Part shown: positions 39,814 to 48,010 of the stretch, piece by piece
Numbering within the stretch: the stretch's first letter is position 1
How the letters are laid out: each line of letters begins with the position of its first letter
Assembly: GCF_000152865.1 (NCBI RefSeq)
Contig: NZ_CH672390.1
Span: 868,001 to 932,000, forward strand
Direction: 5' to 3'
DNA from: Erythrobacter sp. NAP1
GTDB taxonomy: Bacteria; Pseudomonadota; Alphaproteobacteria; Sphingomonadales; Sphingomonadaceae
DNA: 64,000 bases
Position numbers and translations under genes: made by a program
The notes under the pieces: generated by a model
The model's database searches: none
The model's input: only the letters and a program-made list of their open reading frames with translations
Told to the model about the DNA's origin: nothing

Positions 39814-39834
39814 TGAGACGCCTATTGTGTCTCA
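39814..39834. promoter_or_regulatory. Palindrome upstream of the resolvase, possible recombination or operator site
   Basis: TGAGAC, 9-base spacer GCCTATTGT, GTCTCA, followed by another GTCTC at 39842. It lies 70 bases upstream of the resolvase start and at the edge of the truncated HNH gene. It could be a subsite of a res locus or an autoregulatory operator. Confidence 0.45.
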
Positions 39835-39852
39835 CTCGCGCGTCTCGTTTGA

Positions 39853-40727
39853 GTTTACCCATCTAAGGCAATTTTTGGCGTTGCTCACAAGTTTGCCAGT
39901 GGCAAAGCTTTAGGGAAGAATGACTTTTCTGGTGGGTTAGCTCTGGTGGTTAGGCGTCTTGAGGCCCTTGGCTTTGACGTCAAGAAGCCGACACGCAATC
40001 CGACTTGGGGCGAAGACGAACTCGTACTGGCTTTACAGCTCTACTTAAGCAATCGGTCTTCGCCACCCGGAAAGGGGAGTACCTTAGTAAAAACCTGTCG
40101 GGATTGCTGAAGAAGATGCATAAGATTTTGGGGACGGATGCAGGAGAGACACTTCGCAATCGCAATGGTGCCTACATGAAGATGATGAATTTCCGATCGA
40201 TCGACCCGGCTTTCAAAGCTCAGGGAAAGGCTGGGATGAAGTCAGGGGGAAAGCTGGAGAAAGTTGTCTGGTACAAGTTTGTGAAAGACCCAGTGGCACT
40301 AAAGCTCGAAGCAGATAGGATACGGAAAGCGGTCGAGAAAGCAGATGTTGAATCTTTGGCCGCACTACCGAATGAAGACGAGGTCGAGGGGGAAGAAGGT
40401 GGCGTTGTGATGCGATTGCACAAAAGGTACGAACGCGACCGCAGCCTTAGCCGAAAGAAGATCGTCTCAGCCAAAAAGGCTGGAAGTGTAGAATGTGAGG
40501 TGTGCGAATTCGACTTCGAAGCAGCATTCGGTGAGTTGGGAGACGGGTTCATCGAGGTCCACCATCTCAAGCCTGTTCACACTCTCGGCAAGGGTAGCAA
40601 AACCAGGCTCAAAGATTTGGCGCTTCTGTGTGCGAATTGCCATCGGATGGCCCACCGCAAACGGATACCATTGAGTCTAGATGAGTTACGCGCTGCCCGG
40701 AGAAGCGCAAAAACGCGACCGACTTAG
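39853..40727 (+). pseudogene. HNH endonuclease (McrA-like), N-terminally truncated and frameshifted
   Basis: The first frame (39853 to about 40078) encodes VYPSKAIFGVAHKFASGKAL, NDFSGGLALVVRRLEALGFD and WGEDELVLALQLY. These resemble the N-terminal domain of ScoMcrA-type HNH nucleases that read modified DNA. Near the GGGG run at about 40076 the frame slips by one base, then EYLSKNLSGLLKKMHK and a C-terminal HNH domain (CEVCEFDF, FIEVHHLKPVHTLG, LCANCHRMAHRK) follow to 40727. An in-frame stop at 39850 and no start codon before VYPSKAI show that about 40 N-terminal residues are missing, with the resolvase palindrome just upstream. Likely inactive unless the slip is a sequence error. Confidence 0.78.
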
Positions 40728-40918
40728 CTTTCCCAATTAGCATGCCGTCCACCTAGGCAACAGAAGGCTTCGAAAAACAGAGAACAGCACGGTTGGCAAC
40801 GAGCCTAAGGGAAAATCGGCTCATATGGCTGCCCCTGGTGCTTGGTCCAAGAGGCTACGAAGCATGAGTTACATTGATCCGCTTGCACGGCAGCCTAATG
40901 TTCACGTCGGTCTTTGGC

Positions 40919-41908
40919 TCAATGCCTCGGAGAAACCTCGCAAATGGTTCGGTCATCTTGCATCGTCTCGGCGCGAATGCACACGTTACCTTGGGAGTCC
41001 ATTTGCCTTATTTCAAACGATCCGATCTCTGGTGCGTAAGGCAAATTCGTGAGCGGTGAGATCAGCCGATCTGACATAGTTAACTCGACTGCAGAATCCA
41101 CGATCAGGACAGCGAGAAACAGTGCGATGAGTTTCATGATCCCACGATACTGAATTGCCAAAGCCGCAAATGGCGGTGCTGCAAGCACCAGCACGGACAT
41201 TGGTACCGTGTAGGCGAGATGAAGGACGTAAGCGATAATCCGTCCGAGGAGTGAGGATATCCTTCGAACATTTGACAACGGTGTGTCGGTAGAAGGAGCT
41301 AAGTTCGCGAAAATCAAAGCTCTCGCCATGCTCCCAGGTGGGAAGCATTCCATGGCCAGGACCATGGTTGAAGTGATTGCGAGAGCTACCCACCACCACG
41401 GAATTGATACTATCGACCCGATGGCATTACAGATCACAAAGTATGCGGTGAGCGATGTTGCGACAAATGTCGCGAGGAATGGAATACGGATAGAGAGCGG
41501 GCCTGCTATCGCTAGCGAGGCAATAGTGAGAAAGTGCTTGTTGAAAATGAATAACCGTCCTCGAAAACGCTCGATTAGAGGAAGGTTTTTTATTCTTTCT
41601 TCAGCCTCATCCAGTGACTCGTGAGACTCAGGATACGAACGGAAGACCGGAACATCCTTAAGCGGCTGGAACATGATGAGCCGGATGCTTTGCAGTGTCA
41701 GAATCGCCAAGAGGACTATGAAGTCGCGTTGCCACCGAGGAAGCTCGATGGCGAGCCACTGAAAGACGCTTCCGAAAAGCCAGTCCCACCAGGCGATAAG
41801 ATATTTTAAGCTAGCGGTAAGTGTGAACAATGTGTCGATAGACCCAGCAATGTTAAGCATGCCGAGAAGCGCGAAAAACCCAGAAACCCTATTTAAAGCG
41901 GAGTTCAC
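40919..41908 (-). CDS. Multi-pass membrane protein, unknown function
   Basis: A 329-residue protein with about six hydrophobic segments (such as FALLGMLNIAGSIDTLFTLT, FIVLLAILTLQSIRLIMF, FLATFVATSLTAYFVI) and a charged loop (SYPESHESLDEAEERIKNLP). I do not recognise it. The start is GTG 41908, with GGAAGGACCC about 10 bases upstream. It is divergent from the patatin-like lipase gene across about 280 bases. Partnership with that secreted lipase, as an inhibitor or anchor, is only a hypothesis. Confidence 0.6.
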   Translation of the reverse strand: MNSALNRVSGFFALLGMLNIAGSIDTLFTLTASLKYLIAWWDWLFGSVFQWLAIELPRWQRDFIVLLAILTLQSIRLIMFQPLKDVPVFRSYPESHESLDEAEERIKNLPLIERFRGRLFIFNKHFLTIASLAIAGPLSIRIPFLATFVATSLTAYFVICNAIGSIVSIPWWWVALAITSTMVLAMECFPPGSMARALIFANLAPSTDTPLSNVRRISSLLGRIIAYVLHLAYTVPMSVLVLAAPPFAALAIQYRGIMKLIALFLAVLIVDSAVELTMSDRLISPLTNLPYAPEIGSFEIRQMDSQGNVCIRAETMQDDRTICEVSPRH

Positions 41909-42189
41909 TTACTCGGGTCCTTCCTTTTTCACCCTGTCAGCCCACTGACATATCGTGAGAAACGAGCGGAACAAGGGCCACTCGATATATGAGAAATTAC
42001 AGCCCATCTTCATTGAATTGGCACACATCTTCCGGACATATTTAGGCGTCACGAATTGGGAGCGGAGGCGAAGTCCAATCGTCGATCAATACAACCTACT
42101 ACTGCGGCCTATTCCCTTTATCCATGCAGGCTAACTTGCAAACACCAAATCACTTTGCTTTAAAAGTTCTGCTTTAGATGGGGGTTGTA

Positions 42190-43614
42190 ATGAGTAAATC
42201 GCAAACTGCTTCGCGTTTTCTGCTATCGGCTTTTTCAATGATTGCGCTTGGTTGGCCTACTGTTTCGACAGCCAATGAAGCGCAAGAGGCAAGCTCAGCG
42301 AATATCGAAGCGGAAGAGAGCTGGGCAATCGCGCTTTCTGGCGGGGGTCTGCGTTCTTCGCTTTTCATGATTGGGGCTTTGAAAGCCCTTGACCAAGGCA
42401 ATATGGTATCCACGGCCCCTGCAATCTCGTCGGTCTCCGGAGGCAGTTACGCAAACTATTGGCTGTATTCGCGCTATCTACTCACCAATCCTGGCGACCA
42501 ACGCTTCGGTCACTATTCCTTATCAGATCAGGAATACACGCAACGCGTATGTGAGATCGTCACCAAAGGAAATTTCGTCACGAACACGCAGATCGGCTGG
42601 AACTGGCTGATCAGAAATTCGGTGGGCTTATACCAAAGTGCAATACTCCGGACCTACGGAAATGGGGACACTTGGGAAAACGGCCTTAAGCTCTCCAGTT
42701 TTGCTGAATCAGCCTCAAACGGTGAGATACCAAACATTCTCGTAAATGCGACCATCGCGCAGCCAAGGGACGTCACAGGGAATGACGTAATTGTCACCTT
42801 CACCCCTCAAGGCATTTCGAATGGTAACCTCGGAGCCGCTCAATGGACGAATGTGTCTGAGGATGAATTTCCGTTGTACAGAATGGTTGCGATATCTGGT
42901 GCGGCTGTCGGGGCATTGAAACAGTGGATGCCGAACCCTTTTTCAGCAATCGACAGTAATAGACTTCGCGTGTGGGATGGTGGAAAATCTGAAAACCTAG
43001 GTGCTTTCCCTTTGATTGTGGGCGGTCAAAAACGCGTCGTCATCATCGACGCAGAACACGATCCAAATTACACCTTTGGTGCCTATCACATTCTAAAGGA
43101 CCGCCTCCAAGCAGAGGGTATTGATCTAGAAATACCAGCCATCGAATCGGCAGATGGCCAGAGGTTACAGACTTCGTACTTCTCTGGAACGGCACAAGGC
43201 GAAAGCAGCGCCACAAAGATCGTCTACATCAAGATGGCCTTGCCCGAGACACTTGACGATACCTTTGCTGAGCAGACGGAACCGAACAGCGTCGGATGGG
43301 ATGACCAACGGCGATTCATGCAGGCTCTGGAAGACAGCGATCCTCGGTCCAAATATTGGGACTGCGCAAACTTGGGTTATGCGCCATCAGACCTTTCCTC
43401 ATGGATGGCATACAACACGGCTAGCTACGCAGACTACCTGAACGGCAGCGACGGCACAGCCACGGTCTTCAATTCTACTGGGGTTAATTTCCTAGCCTTG
43501 GACTTCCCACAGTACTCTACAATCGACCAAAGTTTCTATGTCGATCAATCCTTGGCATTCATCGGTCTTGGCTACCTTCAAACTAAAGAGTTCGTCGACC
43601 AAAATGGGTCTTAA
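42190..43614 (+). CDS. Secreted patatin-like phospholipase / lipase
   Basis: A 474-residue protein with a signal peptide (LLSAFSMIALGWPTVSTANE). The patatin/cPLA2-like fold is shown by the oxyanion loop SGGGLRSS (residues 50-57), the nucleophile elbow SVSGGS with Ser83, and the partner Asp263 in VWDGGKSENLGAFPLIV. The Ser-Asp dyad and oxyanion hole suggest active acyl hydrolysis of phospholipids. Start 42190 was preferred to 42178 because GGGGG lies 6-10 bases upstream. The signal peptide implies the periplasm or outside, unlike cytosolic CBASS patatins. It is divergent from a membrane protein gene. A hairpin follows the stop. Confidence 0.8.
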   Translation: MSKSQTASRFLLSAFSMIALGWPTVSTANEAQEASSANIEAEESWAIALSGGGLRSSLFMIGALKALDQGNMVSTAPAISSVSGGSYANYWLYSRYLLTNPGDQRFGHYSLSDQEYTQRVCEIVTKGNFVTNTQIGWNWLIRNSVGLYQSAILRTYGNGDTWENGLKLSSFAESASNGEIPNILVNATIAQPRDVTGNDVIVTFTPQGISNGNLGAAQWTNVSEDEFPLYRMVAISGAAVGALKQWMPNPFSAIDSNRLRVWDGGKSENLGAFPLIVGGQKRVVIIDAEHDPNYTFGAYHILKDRLQAEGIDLEIPAIESADGQRLQTSYFSGTAQGESSATKIVYIKMALPETLDDTFAEQTEPNSVGWDDQRRFMQALEDSDPRSKYWDCANLGYAPSDLSSWMAYNTASYADYLNGSDGTATVFNSTGVNFLALDFPQYSTIDQSFYVDQSLAFIGLGYLQTKEFVDQNGS

Positions 43615-43620
43615 AGTCGT

Positions 43621-43660
43621 CCCATCAAAGCCCATCAGGGGACCAAACTCCGTTGATGGG
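43621..43660 (+). terminator. Hairpin after the patatin gene
   Basis: CCCATCAA and TTGATGGG, an 8-bp inverted repeat with a 24-nt loop, beginning 7 bases after the patatin stop. No T-run follows, so termination is only possible. Confidence 0.4.
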
Positions 43661-44166
43661 CCGCGACACAGACCCTGAGCGAAGCCAATGACCGCTCACG
43701 CTAAAAACTCGAGTTGCCGCACAGTTCGAACTGCATTTTCCCCGAACGGCTCTCAATGGTGCCGAAAGCCTGCACCAGCACTAGATTGATTTCATTCTGG
43801 AGCTTTGATTGCATTGCGAGGGAAGGATGATTGAAATCCAAATAGGGGAAACGCCCCCTATTCATCCCCCATTGAAGCCGCACAAATAGGGCAGAACTTG
43901 GGTGCTTTTGATGACGTACCGATGGAGCGTTATCGGGTAAAAGCCTGGCTTTTCCAAGCCGTCACCCACAGCCGATACAAAACCTGATGGCCATCGATTG
44001 CATCAAGCGAAAGAGACGGTCCAGGGTAGGATCGACGCCTGACTACGAGACCCAGCTCGGCGCAATGTCTGCGAGACCCGACGCGTTTATGGATAGCGGG
44101 TTGAAGGTTGCGTCCCGCTTCGCGGACCGCCTGCCCCCGCTGTTCGCGGGAGCAGTTTTGTTGTGT

Positions 44167-44415
44167 TTAGTGGACCGTATTCGGCTTACCTTCGCCTGGC
44201 AGGTAAATTGGGTCGAGACCTAACTCTTTCCTGATGCGGTTTCGCCGCCCTTGTTGGCGAAAGTCGGTGAAGGTCATGAGATATTCGCAACCAGTGTCTT
44301 TCCATTGCTGGCGAGTGATCGCAGCTTTGCGATTCTTCCGTCGGTGGTACTCCCCGGAATAGGCTAGGCGATTAGTCAGCTCGCCGCTTGAGCGGTTGAG
44401 GTCTGCCAGCGACAT
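44167..44415 (-). CDS. Hypothetical small basic protein
   Basis: An 82-residue frame from ATG 44415, starting MSLADLNRSSGELTNRLAYS, with a basic stretch (RRKNRKAAITRQQW) and RRNRIRKELGLDPIYLPGE. It looks DNA-binding-like by charge only. No family is recognised and no ribosome site is evident. It may be a real island gene or a chance frame. Confidence 0.3.
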   Translation of the reverse strand: MSLADLNRSSGELTNRLAYSGEYHRRKNRKAAITRQQWKDTGCEYLMTFTDFRQQGRRNRIRKELGLDPIYLPGEGKPNTVH

Positions 44416-44709
44416 GCTGCTTGGGTCATGGGAATGCATTGAGAATGCTCATCGGTTATTCATCCTTGAACCTTGGTGGAAGTTGAAGGCGGATACAGCT
44501 TTGCCGACCACGATCAGAATGTTCAGGGAAATCCCTAAAACTCTGAACGATGGGCAAAGCTGTTGTCCAATCCGATGAACCTCGGAGCCAAGCCGTATGG
44601 CATGGACACAGGCGAAAAGCGGAACCCAGCAAACTGGGGAGGGGCGGTTGAGCGGTCTCCCTTTATCCGCCGCTTATCAACGCGGGAGCAAACAAGGCTG
44701 GCAATTCGC

Positions 44710-44940
44710 CTACCAGCCTAGCTTCTGTGGGTTGCGGCAACGCATTGCCCACTCGTGCTTATCCTTCTCTTGCGGGATTAGCTTGCTGATGTGGTCTAAA
44801 GGGACCACACCATAAAAGCGGAAGAAACACCTCTGATCCCGTAGTCTAGCGTGCCGGCCCGGGGAGGCGGCCCATAGGGGGCGGTCGATGTATAGGTCGG
44901 TCGATCGGTCGATCAACGAATGGGTTTGTAGGGTCGCCAA
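44710..44940 (-). CDS. Hypothetical protein, possible fragment
   Basis: A 76-residue frame with TTG start directly after the AlpA-like gene (the first base of its frame is adjacent to the AlpA stop). The C-terminal half, RCFFRFYGVVPLDHISKLI then PQEKDKHEWAMRCRNP, looks like conserved protein, but I cannot name it. The N-terminal part covers a repeat-rich GC tract and may be untranslated. Possibly the tail of a disrupted gene. Confidence 0.28.
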   Translation of the reverse strand: MATLQTHSLIDRSTDLYIDRPLWAASPGRHARLRDQRCFFRFYGVVPLDHISKLIPQEKDKHEWAMRCRNPQKLGW

Positions 44941-45186
44941 TCATTCAATCAGCGAATAGGGATCGTACTTCTCTTTCCACAGCTTAGTGCGTTCATATTC
45001 ACGCTGTTCGATCCAAGCTTCAAGCACATCACGGCGATAAAGAACCCTGCCTCCAACCTTGAAATATCTAGGGCCGCCGCCGCTTAACCGCATCTTGTCC
45101 AGATAGGCACGGGACAATCGCACAACCTCCGCGGCTTCTTTGACCGTGAGGTACTCTTTCGATGCTGGTGGATTTGACAACGACAT
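44941..45186 (-). CDS. AlpA/excisionase-type helix-turn-helix protein
   Basis: An 81-residue DNA-binding protein with a MerR-like helix-turn-helix: YLTVKEAAEVVRLSRAYLDK followed by the wing GGRVLYRRDVLEAWI. This is the form of AlpA-type excisionases or regulators that control island excision. The ATG at 45186 begins MSLSNPPASKEYLTV. It is read away from the integrase, and a 220-base gap separates it from the plus-strand HTH gene at 45408, so a shared divergent control region is likely. Confidence 0.85.
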   Translation of the reverse strand: MSLSNPPASKEYLTVKEAAEVVRLSRAYLDKMRLSGGGPRYFKVGGRVLYRRDVLEAWIEQREYERTKLWKEKYDPYSLIE

Positions 45187-45407
45187 GGATCGACCTTGGC
45201 TAGTTGGCCCTGCGATCCGTCGGTGGGCAAGTCTCTAGTGAGCTATATATATCTGACATTCGCTAATGAACCATTACCCTTATCCACAGCCATCAGCACA
45301 TTTCACATGTTCTTGGGAATCATTCTCATCCTATCCTGAAGATCGCTGCTGAGTGTGAGGACGCTCAGCGGTCTTCTTTTAACAAGGATCATAGCTGGAA
45401 GCGCGCA

Positions 45408-45719
45408 ATGTCGATGCTTTCGAGGGGCGATATAGCGTCCAAATTGAATATCAGCCCGAAGCAGGCCGGAAGGCTCATGGAGGAAATGCCCTGCCTGAGG
45501 GTTGGGAAAAACAGCTTTCGCGTTGACGAACGCGATCTCGATGCGTGGAAGCGGAACAACACTTACCAGGTGAGGCCTACATGCCAACGGGGACGAAGCG
45601 CAGATATCTCTATACGCGGCCAGAAAGCGAATTCTGGCAGTACAAGTTTGTCATCGACGGCAGGACATTCCGTGGCTCCACCGGATGCGTTGAGGCCTCG
45701 GAAGCTGCCAAACTTGTAG
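45408..45719 (+). CDS. Helix-turn-helix protein overlapping the integrase gene
   Basis: An up to 103-residue frame. Its first about 55 residues form a likely HTH: MLSRGDIASKLNISPKQAGR then LMEEMPCLRVGKNSFRVDE and LDAWKRNN, similar to small phage/island excisionases. The remaining frame overlaps the integrase start by about 140 bases in another frame and is low in structure, so the protein may end earlier or its tail may be non-functional. It could control integrase expression by translational coupling. Confidence 0.55.
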   Translation: MSMLSRGDIASKLNISPKQAGRLMEEMPCLRVGKNSFRVDERDLDAWKRNNTYQVRPTCQRGRSADISIRGQKANSGSTSLSSTAGHSVAPPDALRPRKLPNL

Positions 45720-46743
45720 ATATCAAGCGAGCAGAAGCGCGGCAGAGGCTCCAGGCAGAAGCAAACGCCATTGGACATATGTCGGATGGATCGCGCGATC
45801 TAACGCTGGCTCAGTGTTTGGAACGCTATCGCGCCGCCAAGGAGGCGGATTGGCGCAACAAGCAGTGTCGTCGCATCAACGCCGAGTATTGTCTTTCCAT
45901 CGGGGACGGCCCGAATATGCTTATCTCTCGCCTTACGCTGCCCGACCTAGTGACATTCCGCGCGCGGCGGAAGCTTATGATAAATCGGAAAGGCGATGCG
46001 GTGAAAGACACTACAATCAACCGCGATCTAGCACACCTTCGCGCAGCGATCCGATATGCCAGCAAATGCGGTTTTCGCACCCCTCAGCTAGATTGGTCGG
46101 CGGCAATCAAGAACAAGGCCGAAAAACACCGTACTCGGACACTAAGCGAGGCAGAGCAGGTAAAGCTTTTCGCGGCCATTGAGAAGCTGCACCCAGACCT
46201 CAAAGGCCCGGTACAATTTGCGATCCTATCCGTCGCGCGGAAAACAGCCGTGTTCGATCTCATATGGGAAAATGTGGATTTTGAAGAGGAAGTAGCGTTC
46301 GTCCCGCTCAAGGGCGAAGGCAACGATCCGATCATCCACGAGAACCTCTAACCATATCCATGGTCGAACTACTGAACGCTCAGCCAAGGGTAGCAGGCTG
46401 CAACCGGGTATTCACGTACACGTGTCGGAAAACGAACCGCACCACCGGCCAGATAAAGGGGGAGCGGTATCCTTGGACCGAGCATGGGATATACAAGCCC
46501 TGGAACGCTGTGGTGAAGGAAGCGGGCTTGCGAGATTTTCGATTTCACGACTTGCGCCACACCGGAGCTACGCGACTGGTCCGCGCAGTTCCCAACCTGG
46601 AAATTGCCCGTCAGCTCCTTGGCCACGCAGATATCAAGACCACACAGAAGTACGCCAACACGAACCGTGAAGACGTGCGGGCTGCAATGGAAATGGTATC
46701 TGAGCCGAAGTTCACCGTCGTGAATGGTGGGCTGTCGGACTGA
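45581..46743 (+). pseudogene. Tyrosine integrase of the island, split by a frameshift near 46345
   Basis: The start is ATG 45581 (MPTGTKRRYLYTRPESEFWQ). The N-terminal arm/core domain includes NRDLAHLRAAIRYASKCG. The catalytic Arg region is ILSVARKTAVFDLIWENVD. The frame ends at a TAA (46349-46351). One base back in frame, PLTISMVELLNAQPR continues to the remaining catalytic motifs: FHDLRHTGATRLV, LLGHADIKTTQKY. The break lies between the first Arg and the HxxR box, so either half alone would be inactive. One missing base near 46340-46346 explains it. The gene abuts tRNA-Asn, as expected for an integrase using that target. Confidence 0.85.
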
Positions 46744-46746
46744 AGC

Positions 46747-46767
46747 AGTACACAGTCGGCGTACACA
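46747..46767. repeat. Putative integrase arm sites, right arm
   Basis: AGTACACA at 46747 and GTACACA at 46761, 13 bases apart, 48-68 bases from the right boundary, matching the left-arm pair. Together they fit paired arm sites, unproven. Confidence 0.4.
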
Positions 46768-46814
46768 GGAGAAAGCTCACCGTGCAAAATTTCGATCTAA
46801 GTCTTTGAAAATAG

Positions 46815-46864
46815 TGGCTCCCCGAGTTGGATTCGAACCAACGACCAAGTGATTAACAGTCACC
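46815..46864. repeat. attR: tRNA-Asn 3' part at the right boundary
   Basis: The 50-bp partner of 37739-37788, embedded in the intact tRNA-Asn gene. The 38 contiguous identical bases are 46827-46864. Confidence 0.9.
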
Positions 46865-46889
46865 TACTCTACCGCTGAGCTATCGGGGA
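46815..46889 (-). tRNA. tRNA-Asn (anticodon GTT), island integration target
   Basis: 75 nt with encoded CCA, read right to left. TCCCCGA pairs with TCGGGGA; anticodon loop CTGTTAA (GTT); T-arm GTTGG-TTCGAAT-CCAAC. The 3' part is the island repeat and restores a full tRNA. Confidence 0.97.
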
Positions 46890-46997
46890 GCAGCTTCCCA
46901 AGCGGTATTGAGGGAAGCGGAGGCGAGCCTATATGCAGGCGCGGCGAGCAATGCAAGGGGTGAATTCGTGTTTTCGTGCCCCGCTTGCGCGATCAGC

Positions 46998-47837
46998 CTA
47001 ATCCACCGCGAATTGTTCAGCGACTATACGCTCGGCTAGTGATTGTCCGGGATCAAAGAGCAGTTCCAGGTCGCAGTCATGCGCGATCTCGATCGTGACT
47101 TCAGCGATATCGCGCAGCTCTTTTTGGTCGGCGACGGCTGCAACCGGCCTTTTGACCGGCTCGAGCACGCGAAACTTGATTCGCATTTCGTCCGGTAGAA
47201 CGGCTCCGCGCCAGCGACGCGGGCGAAATGGGCTGATCGGGGTGAGGGCAAGCATTCCGCTGTCGAGCGGCAGGATCGGGCCGTTCGCTGACAGGTTGTA
47301 AGCGGTCGATCCAGCAGGGGTCGCGACAAGCACCCCGTCGCCCACCAGCTGTTGAATACGCACGCGGCTACCCACAGTGACCTCAAGCTTCGCTGTCTGG
47401 CGGGTTTCACGCAGCAGTGACAATTCGTTGATCGCGTACATCTCGTGCTTTTCGCCGGCTTGCGTAACCGCGGTGATGCACAGGGGTGTGATTGTCTTGG
47501 CACGCGAGATATTCAGGCGCTCCATCACCGGCTTCGTCATGTCATATCGGTTCATCAGGAACCCGACCGTGCCGCGGTTCATGCCATAGGCGGGAACAAT
47601 GCGGCCTGTGTCCATCATCGAGTGAAGCGTCTGGAGCATGAAGCCGTCGCCGCCCAGAACGACCACTGCATCGGCGTCCTCCATCGCGCACCAGTCGCGC
47701 TGAGCCCAAAGCATGGAATAGGCTTCCTGTGCGCGCGGCGAATCAGAAGCGACGAGGGCGACCTTCTCGAAATTGCCTCGCACCGGACCATCGCCCGAGC
47801 GGCTGCCATTGGTGTCGGTGTCCACTGCAGTCCCCAT
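46998..47837 (-). CDS. nadK: NAD kinase
   Basis: NadK phosphorylates NAD to NADP, setting the pool for reductive biosynthesis. The 279-residue protein has the GGDG catalytic motif in VVLGGDGFMLQTLH, the NRGTVGFLMN turn, INELSLLRET and a glycine/Ser-rich TPAGSTAYNLSANGP substrate loop, in family order. The ATG at 47837 begins MGTAVDTDTNG, an N-terminal extension longer than usual, so an internal start is possible. It is the first core gene beyond tRNA-Asn. Confidence 0.93.
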   Translation of the reverse strand: MGTAVDTDTNGSRSGDGPVRGNFEKVALVASDSPRAQEAYSMLWAQRDWCAMEDADAVVVLGGDGFMLQTLHSMMDTGRIVPAYGMNRGTVGFLMNRYDMTKPVMERLNISRAKTITPLCITAVTQAGEKHEMYAINELSLLRETRQTAKLEVTVGSRVRIQQLVGDGVLVATPAGSTAYNLSANGPILPLDSGMLALTPISPFRPRRWRGAVLPDEMRIKFRVLEPVKRPVAAVADQKELRDIAEVTIEIAHDCDLELLFDPGQSLAERIVAEQFAVD

Positions 47838-48010
47838 TCACGCACTCCGCACAATTTCGCGAAAAATCCGCCTTGCCTAAGCGTTTACTTGTCCATGCTA
47901 CGCTGGCAGCGCGCCCCCCACAGGCACTAATGAGTTATCCTGATGTTCCAATTTTGGGCGGATTGCAATTGGGGAGCGATTTTGGCGAAATGCGGGAATA
48001 AGGGAGCCGC

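Larger units (their letters stand above)
43661..44940. other. Gene-poor part of the island
   Basis: This 1.3-kb stretch holds no gene I can assign with confidence. It has two weak minus-strand frames (listed separately), a GC-rich tract with GGTCGATC repeats near 44900, and a 15-bp word (44635-44649) also found at 38026. It looks like remnant DNA. Confidence 0.5.
37739..46864. mobile_element. Integrative element of about 9.1 kb in the tRNA-Asn 3' end
   Basis: Boundaries are a 50-bp repeat with one mismatch: 37739-37788 and 46815-46864, both part of tRNA-Asn. A tyrosine integrase lies next to the tRNA. Cargo (38-45 kb) has lower GC, atypical gene content (HNH, resolvase, patatin, HTH proteins) and few close gene overlaps, unlike the dense core. 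The outer boundaries are exact; the internal order may be decayed. Confidence 0.85.

Noticed and set aside
38128-40727. A retron (PRTase plus HNH) system
   Set aside because: No reverse transcriptase or msr/msd structure is present; the HNH gene is truncated.
42190-43614. CBASS-type patatin effector (CapV)
   Set aside because: The protein has a signal peptide and no cyclic-nucleotide synthase or Cap gene is nearby.
38026-44649. 15-bp direct repeat TGGGGAGGGGCGGTT at 38026 and 44635
   Set aside because: Low-complexity G-rich word, one of the copies inside a hairpin; too short to claim an insertion footprint.
44881-44917. GGTCGATC-type tandem repeats as a CRISPR or iteron array
   Set aside because: Only about three short imperfect copies, no spacers or regular spacing.
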